Shown here: piece after piece, positions 19,682-27,190 of the stretch | How positions within the stretch are numbered: the stretch's first letter is position 1 | Layout: the number at the start of each line of letters is the position of its first letter | NCBI GenBank assembly: GCA_021413865.1 | Contig: JAIOPN010000014.1 | Coordinates: 62,001-126,000 of the forward strand | DNA: 64,000 bases | DNA from: Planctomycetota bacterium | GTDB taxonomy: Bacteria > Planctomycetota > Phycisphaerae > Phycisphaerales > Phycisphaeraceae | Direction of reading: 5' to 3' | Notes under the pieces: generated by a model | Told to the model about the DNA's origin: nothing | Seen by the model: only the letters and a program-made list of their open reading frames with translations | The model's database searches: none | Translations under genes and position numbers: made by a program

Positions 19682-20506
19682 ATGCTCGAGCTCAGCCGGA
19701 CAATACGCTTCTGCCTCAACGGCCCGGACGACGGGCGCGACACGCCCAAAAACAACACCTTCGCCGCCTGGCCCCCGATGCGCGGACTGGGAAGGTACTA
19801 CCAGCTCCACGTCCGCTGCGCCGGCGAAGCGGACCCGGTCACCGGCTATTTCATCAACATCCGCGACATCGACCAAGCGGTGCGCGGCCACGTGCTGCCG
19901 CTCCTCAACGACGTGCTCGCCGCGCAGCCCGACAGCGCCGCCATCCCGATGGGCTCGCTCATGCAGCGCATGCTCGACCGGCTGCGCTCCCCGCTGAACC
20001 GTTCCGTCGCGGGCCTCACGCTCGAACTCACGCCCTACCACCGCCTGGAAATCCGGAGCAACGACATGGCTCACGTCATCGTGCGGCAGCAGTTCGAGTT
20101 TTCCGCGGCCCACCGGCTCCACGTGGACCGCCTGAGCGACGACGAGAACCGCGAGGTCTTCGGCAAGTGCAACAACCCCTCGGGCCACGGGCACAACTAC
20201 CGGCTCGAGGTGGCCGTCCGCGCCCCGATCGACACCGGCGGGCGCGTCGCCCCGGTCGAGAAACTCGACGGGCTGGTGGACCGCGTGGTGATCCAGCGGC
20301 TGGACCACAAGCACCTGAGCGTGGACGTGCCCGAGTTCCGCGGGCTCAACACCTCGGTGGAGAACATCGCCGTGGTCGTCTGGGGGATGCTGGAAAAAGC
20401 GGTGCGTGAGATCGGCGTGGAGCTCGACGAGGTCAGCGTGTGGGAGACGGGCAAGACCGTCTGCACCTACCGCGGCGATACGACAACGAAGGTTCTCCCT
20501 GTTTAG
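19682..20506 (+). CDS. Tandem 6-pyruvoyl-tetrahydropterin synthase / QueD-fold protein
   Basis: A 274-aa protein, about twice the size of QueD (about 120 aa). The C-terminal half (about 130-274) is a complete PTPS/QueD domain: QFEFSAAHRLHVD with zinc ligand H144, GKCNNPSGHGHNY with catalytic C163 and zinc ligands H169 and H171, DHKHL (D208, H209) and WETGKT (E255). The N-terminal half (about 1-128) has similar length and strand pattern but lacks the His ligands and Cys, so it is probably a degenerate PTPS repeat. QueD makes 6-carboxy-tetrahydropterin for queuosine; other PTPS enzymes act in folate or biopterin routes, so the pathway is not settled. Confidence 0.85.
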   Translation: MLELSRTIRFCLNGPDDGRDTPKNNTFAAWPPMRGLGRYYQLHVRCAGEADPVTGYFINIRDIDQAVRGHVLPLLNDVLAAQPDSAAIPMGSLMQRMLDRLRSPLNRSVAGLTLELTPYHRLEIRSNDMAHVIVRQQFEFSAAHRLHVDRLSDDENREVFGKCNNPSGHGHNYRLEVAVRAPIDTGGRVAPVEKLDGLVDRVVIQRLDHKHLSVDVPEFRGLNTSVENIAVVVWGMLEKAVREIGVELDEVSVWETGKTVCTYRGDTTTKVLPV

Positions 20507-20563
20507 CGGCCGCCCCGGAGGGGCGCTCCGTGCCTCCCGCAAACCGTGCGGTAAAAACATGTC

Positions 20564-21838
20564 ATGCCCGCACGCCCCAACATCCTCTTCATTATGACGG
20601 ACCAGCAGACCGCCGGCGCTATGAGCTGCGCCGGGCACGGCGACCTGCGCACGCCGGGCATGGACCGCATCGCGACGCGCGGGGTGCGGTTCGACCGGGC
20701 CTACTGCACGTTCCCGCTCTGCACGCCGTCTCGCTTCAGCCTGATGACCGGGCGGTGGCCGCACGAGGTCGGCTGCGCGGGGAATTCGGTCAACGTGCCG
20801 CCGGGCATGATCCCCCAGAGCATGGGCGCGCTGCTGAGCGCCGCGGGGTACGAGTGCGGCTATGCAGGCAAGTGGCACGTCGGCCCGGGCGCGGTCTCCG
20901 AGGGGTGGGGCTTCGAGCGCGTGCATGGCTTCAATGATGTCGGCCTCGACGACGCGGCCATCGGCTTCCTCCAGCGCAAGCGCGACAGGCCCTTCCTCCT
21001 CGTCACCTCGTTCGACAACCCGCACAACATCTGCGAGTGGGCCCGGCAGCAAGCCCTGCCGCACGGTGAAGTACCCGACGCGCCGACGGAGGCCTGCCCG
21101 CAACTGCCAGCCAATTTCGCCGTCGCGCCATTCTCACCCCTCGCGCTGGAGCGCGAGCGCGCCGCCAACGAGCAGGTCCACCCCACGCTCACCGTCGCCG
21201 ATGACTGGTGGCGTCACTACCGGCAGGCGTACTTCCGGCTCATCGAGAAGGTGGACGCCCAAATCGGCCGCATCCTCAACGCGCTGCGCGACGCCGACCG
21301 CGACAAGGATACGCTCATCCTCTTCACCTCCGACCACGGCGACGGCAACGCCGCCCACCACTGGAACCAGAAATCCGCTCTTTACGAGGAAGCCGTCCGC
21401 GTCCCGATGATCGTCAGCCCGCCGGGCGGCGGTGCGCCGCGCACGGACCATTCGCACCTGGTCTCCAACGGCCTGGACATATTGCCGACGTTCTGCGACT
21501 ACGCGGGCATCACACCACCGACCGGCCTGAGCCTGCGGCCGCTGCTCGAAGGCGCGTCCAACACATGGCGCGACTCGCTCACCGTGCAGACCTGTTTCGC
21601 CCCGCCGCGCTACCTGAGCACGGTCGGCCGCATGATCGTCACGCGGTGCCACAAATACGCGGTGTATAGCTGGGGGCAGCACCGCGAACAGCTCTTCGAA
21701 TTATCGCAGGACCCGGGCGAGATGGTGAACCTCGCGGTCGAGCCGCGCCACGCGGCGCTATTGAAAGATCACCGGCAACAGCTGCGCACCTGGGCACAGA
21801 CGGCGGGCGATGAACTCGGCGCGTTGATCGTGCCCTAA
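20564..21838 (+). CDS. Sulfatase without signal peptide
   Basis: A 424-aa type I sulfatase. The N-terminus NILFIMTDQQ carries the metal-binding Asp, PLCTPSRFSLMTGR holds the C-x-P-x-R motif in which C53 would be converted to formylglycine, then GKWHVG and LFTSDHGDGNAAHHWNQKSALYEEAVRVP complete the alkaline-phosphatase-like core. It hydrolyses sulfate esters of an unidentified glycan or small molecule. There is no N-terminal hydrophobic stretch, unlike the two exported sulfatases nearby, so it probably acts in the cytoplasm on imported material or leaves by another route. Its stop overlaps the stop of an antisense amidohydrolase remnant. Confidence 0.93.
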   Translation: MPARPNILFIMTDQQTAGAMSCAGHGDLRTPGMDRIATRGVRFDRAYCTFPLCTPSRFSLMTGRWPHEVGCAGNSVNVPPGMIPQSMGALLSAAGYECGYAGKWHVGPGAVSEGWGFERVHGFNDVGLDDAAIGFLQRKRDRPFLLVTSFDNPHNICEWARQQALPHGEVPDAPTEACPQLPANFAVAPFSPLALERERAANEQVHPTLTVADDWWRHYRQAYFRLIEKVDAQIGRILNALRDADRDKDTLILFTSDHGDGNAAHHWNQKSALYEEAVRVPMIVSPPGGGAPRTDHSHLVSNGLDILPTFCDYAGITPPTGLSLRPLLEGASNTWRDSLTVQTCFAPPRYLSTVGRMIVTRCHKYAVYSWGQHREQLFELSQDPGEMVNLAVEPRHAALLKDHRQQLRTWAQTAGDELGALIVP

Positions 21839-21938
21839 CCCTTCCGCATCGGCGTCTGCGGCACGAGGCGCAGCGCGTTCTCGCCGTATATCTCCTTCCA
21901 CGCATCCTCCGGCAGGCCGAGTGTCTTGAGGAAGTCGT
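21835..21938 (-). pseudogene. 3' remnant of an amidohydrolase gene
   Basis: Positions 21841-21938 match 33810-33907, the 3' end of the intact amidohydrolase, at 91 of 98 bases, with the first 48 identical. Read on the minus strand it encodes DFLKTLGLPEDAWKEIYGENAL...PQTPMRKG and stops at 21835-21837, where the intact copy ends PQTPMRK. Upstream of 21938 the similarity ends abruptly and no coding sequence continues. It is in the same orientation as the intact gene about 12 kb away. Confidence 0.82.
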
Positions 21939-21983
21939 ACCGGCACCTTCATTCTCCGCGCGTCGTTGCTGACGGGTGCGGTT

Positions 21984-22595
21984 TCAGGGCGAGATCACGG
22001 TGATCGAAACAGCCTCGGTGTAGTTGATGACGACACGATCGCCCTTTTGAACCTTCTCGAAGCTCTTCACCTTCGGGTCCACATGATCGAGCGCGACGTC
22101 ACCCCCGAGCGTGCGGATCGTGACCGATCGGGCCTTATGGTCGATGGCCGAGACGGTGCCCGAAATCTCGGCGGTCCGCGTGGCCACGATCCCGGGCTTG
22201 GCGCCCAGCGGCGCCAGGTCGATCTGCCCGGCCAGCATCGCGCTATGGGGTTCGTCTGATCGGCTCACCGAGGCGGTGATCTTCTGAAGATACTGCGCCC
22301 TGACCGTGTCGCCCTTTTTGATCTGGGTGAAGTTCCGGACCTCACGGCCGACCGTGAATATCTGCGTTTTACCGTCGCTACCTGCCAGGGCGATCGCCCG
22401 GTTGTCGTAGTCGATGGACTCGACCTTCACGTCCGCGGCGGCGGTTTCCGTGAGCACCACGTGGGGCAGCCCGTGCACGCTCGTGCGCTCGGCGGTGAAT
22501 GTGTTGCTGGTGCCGGCCGAGTCCGTGCAGCCGGACGCCACCACCAGGGCCAGGAGGGCCGCCGATCCCACGGACGCCATTCGTAGAGTAAACAT
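21984..22595 (-). CDS. Lipoprotein with two repeated beta domains (hypothetical)
   Basis: A 203-aa predicted lipoprotein. The ATG at 22595 has AAAGGAG upstream and opens a signal peptide ending LVVASGC, a lipobox-like site. The mature part holds two copies of a roughly 50-residue unit: VESIDYDNRAIALAGSDGK...VGREVRNFTQIKKGDTVRAQY, and VSAIDHKARSVTIRTLGGD...DPKVKSFEKVQKGDRVVINY. The shared pattern (strand, strand, a buried FxxxKKGD turn, strand) suggests small beta-barrel domains. I do not recognise an enzyme family. It is followed 65 bp away by the 810-aa arylsulfatase on the same strand and is probably part of that exported set. Confidence 0.75.
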   Translation of the reverse strand: MFTLRMASVGSAALLALVVASGCTDSAGTSNTFTAERTSVHGLPHVVLTETAAADVKVESIDYDNRAIALAGSDGKTQIFTVGREVRNFTQIKKGDTVRAQYLQKITASVSRSDEPHSAMLAGQIDLAPLGAKPGIVATRTAEISGTVSAIDHKARSVTIRTLGGDVALDHVDPKVKSFEKVQKGDRVVINYTEAVSITVISP

Positions 22596-22660
22596 GCTGT
22601 GGCTCCTTTGTGTTCGATGCTGCCCAACCACCTCGACGCTCGCCGCGTGAATCGACGTAT

Positions 22661-25093
22661 TTAGTCGGCTATCGCCTTTCTCACAACCGCTTCGTTTCTG
22701 GCGGCATCCGCCTCTGCCTTGACCGCCTCGCCGATCGGTTTGACGTCCACCGTGACCTTGATGATCTTGCCGGTGAAGGCATTGTCGCGTTCCTTGTAAT
22801 CAGTCGTGACAGGCGTGGCGTCGTCCAGCCCCACGCCCGCCGTCTCGTCGGCTGAGAAGATCGCCATTTGCGTGCGCCCGATCCGGCCGCTGGCGACCTT
22901 CTCGTTGTTGACGAGGAGGGTGGCCGTGCCGCCCTTGCCGACCCCGCCGCCGTCATAGTCGAAGTTCAAGCGGATCGTGGCCTTGCCCGCCGCCAGTGGC
23001 CGCGGCGCGGAGACTTTGAATTCCTCGAGCCCGAGGAAGTTGTAGCAGTACGTCGGCTTGCCGTCCTTGAGATACAGGCTCCAGCCGCCGAAGCGGCCGC
23101 CCTGGGCGAGGATCACGCCATTCGCGCCACCCTCTGGGATCTCCACGTCCGCCGTGAGTGACAACGAGCGATTCTTGACGTTGATGAAGACGTTCTCGCT
23201 CATCGAGTCCATGCCCTCGGAGAGGGTGAGGGACGCTCGCTCGCCCATCAGGTCGGGTCGGCCCGCGGTCGCCGGGACGAGGCGTTCGAGCAGCCGATCA
23301 TCAATGGGTAGCACGCGATACTTGGTCGCATCCTTGATGAAGAGGCTCTGCAGTTCCTTGAGCTTCGCGGGATTGGTCGCGGCGAGATCGTTCGACAGGC
23401 TGAAGTCGGCGCGCGTGTCATAGAGTTCCCACACGTCGTCTTGCAGCTTTCGCCTGGACACCTTCTCCCACGGCGCGCGGTGGATCGTGCCGGCAAACCA
23501 GCCGTCGTGGTAGATGGCGCGGTTGCCGAATATCTCGAAATACTGGGTCGTGTGCGTGCTCGCAGCGCCGGGCTTGTCGAAGGAGTAAACCATGCTCACG
23601 CCCTCGATCGGCGTCTGGACGGTGCCGTTGACGCTCTTGGGTTCGGGCAGCTTTGCGGCTTCGAGCACGGTCGGGGCCACGTCGATGACATGGTGCCACT
23701 GCGAGCGCACCTGATTAGCCGCTTTGATGCCCTTGGGCCATGAGATGATCATGCCGTTGCGCGTGCCGCCGTAGTTGGAGGGTATCTGCTTGGTCCACAT
23801 GAACGGGGTATCGCCCGCCACTGCCCAACCGGCGGCCATGTGCGGATAGGTCGAAGGCCCGCCCCACTCGTCGTAGTGCCTGAGCATGTCCTGCACGGTC
23901 TCCTGCACGTTATTGAAAAAGGTCATCTCGCAGAACATGCCGAACATGCCGCCCTCGGCGCTTGTTCCGTTGTCCCCGAGGATGTAAATGATCAGCGTGT
24001 TGTCGAGCTGCCCGGTTTCGGCGATGGCGTCGAACAACCGACCAATCTCATGGTCGCAGTATTCCCCAAAGCCCGCGTACACCTCCATTTGGCGGGCGAA
24101 GAGCTTTTTCTCATCCGCCGTGAGCTGGTCCCAGTCCTTGATGTCCTTGGGCTTCGCGGCCAGTTTGGTGCCCGCCGGCACCACGCCCAGGGCGATCTGC
24201 CTGGCCAGGGTTTCTTCGCGCAGCTTGTCCCAACCGCCATCAAAGCGGCCCTTGTACTTCTCGATCCATTCCCTGGGCACGTGATGCGGAGCGTGGGTTG
24301 CGCCCGGCGCGAAATAGATGAAAAACGGCTTGTCCGGCGTCAGCGCCTTCTGGAACTTCATCCACGAGATCGCCTTGTCAGCCATGTCGGTCATGAAGTT
24401 GTAGCCCGGATAGTGCGGGGTGGGCACGCGGGTCATCCCGTCGTAGAGCGTCGGATTCCACTGGTCGGTCTCGCCGCCGAAGAACCCGTAGAACTTGTCG
24501 AAGCCCGAGCGCGACGGCCAACGGTCGGTCGGCCCGGAGACGCTCACTTCCCACGGTGCCGTCTCATGGTTCTTGCCGAAGAACGCGGTGCTGTACCCGT
24601 TCAGCCGCAGCATCTCCGCCAACGGCGCGACGTTGTTGGGACGCTGCCCGGTGTTTCCCGGAAATCCCGTTGCGGTTTCAGTGATGCTGCCCATGTTGTT
24701 CGTGTGGTGGTTGCGGCCCGAGAGCAGGGCCGTGCGCGTGGGCGAGCAGAGCGCCGTGGTGTGGAACTGGTTGTAACGCAGCCCCTTGCTGGCGAGGCGG
24801 TCGGCGCTCGGCATGCGCACCGGCCCGCCGAAGGCGCTGGGCATGCCAAAGCCCATGTCGTCCACGAGCACGATCAGCACGTTGGGTGCGCCGGCGGGGG
24901 CCTTGATGTCGAAGCGCGGCGGGACCTTGGCGTCACGGGCGTCGAGCACGGTGCTGTGCGGGTAATCCGGTTGGGCGATCGGGAGGATCGTGCGGTCCAT
25001 TGCCGCCGGCTCCGCGGCATAGGCACACAACCCGGTCAATGCGATCGCGAAGCACAAACCAATCCATACCATCAGACGTGTTGGGTTAGTCAT
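22661..25093 (-). CDS. Exported arylsulfatase (810 aa)
   Basis: A type I sulfatase with a signal peptide (residues 1-27, ending AYA-AEP). NVLIVLVDDMGFG supplies the metal-binding Asp pair (D78, D79); ALCSPTRTALLSGRNHH holds C-S-P-T-R with C116 as the formylglycine precursor; FFGKNHETAPWE, HAPHHVP and YILGDNGTSAEGG complete the active-site elements. About 250 C-terminal residues form an added beta-rich domain (VEIPEGGANGVILAQGGRFGGWSLYLKDGK), common in long periplasmic arylsulfatases. Its likely maturase (FGE) is encoded 4 kb away. The substrate is unknown. GAGG precedes the ATG at 25093. Confidence 0.95.
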   Translation of the reverse strand: MTNPTRLMVWIGLCFAIALTGLCAYAAEPAAMDRTILPIAQPDYPHSTVLDARDAKVPPRFDIKAPAGAPNVLIVLVDDMGFGMPSAFGGPVRMPSADRLASKGLRYNQFHTTALCSPTRTALLSGRNHHTNNMGSITETATGFPGNTGQRPNNVAPLAEMLRLNGYSTAFFGKNHETAPWEVSVSGPTDRWPSRSGFDKFYGFFGGETDQWNPTLYDGMTRVPTPHYPGYNFMTDMADKAISWMKFQKALTPDKPFFIYFAPGATHAPHHVPREWIEKYKGRFDGGWDKLREETLARQIALGVVPAGTKLAAKPKDIKDWDQLTADEKKLFARQMEVYAGFGEYCDHEIGRLFDAIAETGQLDNTLIIYILGDNGTSAEGGMFGMFCEMTFFNNVQETVQDMLRHYDEWGGPSTYPHMAAGWAVAGDTPFMWTKQIPSNYGGTRNGMIISWPKGIKAANQVRSQWHHVIDVAPTVLEAAKLPEPKSVNGTVQTPIEGVSMVYSFDKPGAASTHTTQYFEIFGNRAIYHDGWFAGTIHRAPWEKVSRRKLQDDVWELYDTRADFSLSNDLAATNPAKLKELQSLFIKDATKYRVLPIDDRLLERLVPATAGRPDLMGERASLTLSEGMDSMSENVFINVKNRSLSLTADVEIPEGGANGVILAQGGRFGGWSLYLKDGKPTYCYNFLGLEEFKVSAPRPLAAGKATIRLNFDYDGGGVGKGGTATLLVNNEKVASGRIGRTQMAIFSADETAGVGLDDATPVTTDYKERDNAFTGKIIKVTVDVKPIGEAVKAEADAARNEAVVRKAIAD

Positions 25094-25157
25094 CGGTCAG
25101 GTCCTCGTGGGTTCATGGATGGGCAGTTTCGAATGGACATATTAGTGACGCGCGGCT

Positions 25158-25345
25158 TTACTTGCTCTCGGCCGCTAAGACGGTTTTCCAGTTGTTCTTC
25201 ATGTCCACCACCGTTCAGCCTTTGGCCACGGGCTCGTCCCACGCTTTGTCGAGCGTGCCGATGTGGGACTTGCGGTCATACCCCCACTCACGCTCGGTGT
25301 CGGTGTGATGAACGAGCAGGCAGAACCGCGCCCCGACGACCGCGG
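25158..25345 (-). pseudogene. Remnant of a HAD-phosphatase paralogue, with in-frame TGA
   Basis: Read on the minus strand, this segment encodes GARFCLLVHHTDTEREWGYDRKSH...LDKAWDEPVAKG, then TGA (25215-25217), then TVVDMKNNWKTVLAAESK and a TAA stop (25158-25160). It corresponds to residues about 274-328 of the neighbouring HAD protein, where the TGA replaces a TGG tryptophan codon (KGWTV). No HAD sequence continues upstream. The rest of the 25,094-25,424 gap shows nothing else I can support. Confidence 0.78.
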
Positions 25346-25424
25346 CGAAGAAGAGGCCTTTGTTGCAGGCGGTTTTTATTGTTCTGGCTCTTTGTTGTTT
25401 GTTCTGGCGGTTTGGCTGCTTGTC

Positions 25425-27047
25425 TTAGCGATTCAAATCCCATTCCTTGAGTTTCTTCGCCGCAGTGCCGAACGGGCCGAGCTGATAAACGGCCGCGCCC
25501 GCGGGCGAGAAGGTGAACGACTCGAACGGTTCGGCCAGCATCTTGTCGAGGTAGTCTTTGGGGGCGACGCCGGTGCTGACGTGCGGATTGAAGTTCTCGC
25601 CGGACATCTTGGGCACAAAGGTCGAGACGTACTGGATGATGGCCGCGTCGATCGCGGGGTCATCGTGCGGAGCGGTGAACGCGCCGATGGGGCCGGTCTC
25701 CACCATGAACGGCTTCGCGGCGGCGATGATGTCCGCCTGGAGTTTGAGAATCTGCGGGGTCGGCTTCGCACAGATGCCCGCAACACCCGTCGCGCCCGCC
25801 GGTGCGTAGTAATACTTGAAGGCCTCCAGCTTCATCGCGTTCACGTTGGTGGCCGCGAGCACCTTTTCCTCGGCGGCGTAGAGCTTGTCCAAATTCGCCG
25901 TGCGGACGAAGCACTGGAGCATCGTGATGTGCGGGCGGTGCGCCGCGTCCAACGCGAAACCCTTCGGGAAGACCGCCAGCAGGCGGGCGTTGCTGGCTTC
26001 GGCGTGCTTGAGCATCACGGCGTCCGGTTCGAGCAGGATGTCAATGGCCGTCACCGCGGGTGGCTCGGGAGCGAAGACGGCCTTCCAGTCGCTCTTCATG
26101 CTGGCGACGGTCCAGCCCTTGGCGGCGGCCTCGTCGAGCCCCTTGTCGAACTTGGCCAGATGGTCCGTGCGGTCGTAGGCGTATTCGCGGTCGGCGTCGT
26201 CGTGGTGGACGTACAGGCAGAAACGTGCGCCGCTGCCAGCGCCGGTGTATTGGAGCATCTGCAGGTCGCCGTCGGAATTGCCGAACGCCGCGATGGGGCG
26301 GCGGCCGATGTGCTGGTTGATGCCGACGGGCTTGCCGCCCTTGTCGTCATTGAAGTTCAATTCGGGCAGGCGCACGAGCACCGGCTGGCCGTCGCGCAGC
26401 TCAAACTTCGTCTTCACGCTGCTGCCGATGACCTGTTCCGGCGGGATGCCGTAGGCCTTCTCCGCCCACGGGCGCATGAACTCGATGCCGCCGCCCGAGA
26501 CGATGTAGGTCTTGAATCCGTTCGTGCGCAGGTAGGCGAGCACTTCGAGCATCGGCTGATACACCATCTCCGTGTAGAGCCTGCCGGTCTTGGGGTGCCT
26601 GGTGGTGGCGATCCACTCCTTCACGATCTGCTCGAATTCGACGGTGGTGTTGCCCGTGTGCGTGGCCATCATGAGTTCCACGATCGCGTGTTCACCGCCG
26701 CCGGCGGCGGTCTTCATGTCGCCCCTGAGGATCGAGGCGAACGGCTCCCTGGTCTGCCATTCGGGATGCTGCGGCGCGAGCGCCTTCACGCGGTCAATCG
26801 CAAAGTAGAGCTGAACCGGCATCGGCTTCTCGCACCAGAGCGTGCCGTCGTTGTCGAAGACGGCGATGCGCTCGGGGGCGGGCACGAAGTCGGGCGAGCC
26901 GGGTTTGGTCACCTTCTCGACGAAAGTGATGATGGATTGTCTGACCGGGCCGGCGTTCCAGGACGGCAGTGGGTCAGCGGCGAGCGCTGGCAGCACGAAA
27001 CTGAATACGCAAAGAACGGCGAATGCGGCGAATGCCCTGATTTTCAC
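25425..27047 (-). CDS. Exported HAD-superfamily phosphatase fused to a 2H phosphoesterase-like domain
   Basis: A 540-aa protein with a signal peptide (residues 1-23, ending ALA-AD), so periplasmic. Residues about 30-328 are a HAD hydrolase: FDNDGTL with nucleophile D65 and D67, YIVSGGG as motif II, and GNSDGD as motif IV. Residues about 332-540 resemble 2H phosphoesterases: PHITML (H373-x-T375) and PHVSTG (H489-x-S491) are the paired H-x-[ST] motifs of a two-lobed fold. HAD removes phosphates; 2H enzymes act on cyclic or 2',3'-phosphodiesters, so it may degrade a phosphorylated ester in two steps. The start codon is GTG. It lies between two arylsulfatases. Confidence 0.82.
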   Translation of the reverse strand: MKIRAFAAFAVLCVFSFVLPALAADPLPSWNAGPVRQSIITFVEKVTKPGSPDFVPAPERIAVFDNDGTLWCEKPMPVQLYFAIDRVKALAPQHPEWQTREPFASILRGDMKTAAGGGEHAIVELMMATHTGNTTVEFEQIVKEWIATTRHPKTGRLYTEMVYQPMLEVLAYLRTNGFKTYIVSGGGIEFMRPWAEKAYGIPPEQVIGSSVKTKFELRDGQPVLVRLPELNFNDDKGGKPVGINQHIGRRPIAAFGNSDGDLQMLQYTGAGSGARFCLYVHHDDADREYAYDRTDHLAKFDKGLDEAAAKGWTVASMKSDWKAVFAPEPPAVTAIDILLEPDAVMLKHAEASNARLLAVFPKGFALDAAHRPHITMLQCFVRTANLDKLYAAEEKVLAATNVNAMKLEAFKYYYAPAGATGVAGICAKPTPQILKLQADIIAAAKPFMVETGPIGAFTAPHDDPAIDAAIIQYVSTFVPKMSGENFNPHVSTGVAPKDYLDKMLAEPFESFTFSPAGAAVYQLGPFGTAAKKLKEWDLNR

Positions 27048-27085
27048 GAGGGTTTCTTCCCAATTAGGGTGGATACAGCCCGAAT

Positions 27086-27115
27086 GGCCGCACGCGCGTT
27101 TCCGCGAGTGCGGCC
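27086..27115. repeat. Intergenic stem-loop between arylsulfatase and HAD-2H genes
   Basis: GGCCGCAC (27086-27093) and GTGCGGCC (27108-27115) are perfect inverted repeats with a 14-nt loop. They lie 75 nt beyond the 507-aa arylsulfatase stop and upstream of the HAD-2H start on the same strand. No U-run follows, so a role in processing or partial termination is only possible. Confidence 0.5.
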
Positions 27116-27190
27116 GGGTTTAGTGAATAGGCGTTTTGTTGATCGCCCTCGCTTACTTCGCGCCGGCTGAGCCGGAGGAGAGTTTCGCCA

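Noticed and set aside
25215-25217. Selenocysteine at the in-frame TGA
   Set aside because: The fragment lacks the rest of the HAD domain, the intact neighbour has Trp at the same place, and no SECIS-like stem-loop follows. Decay is the simpler explanation.
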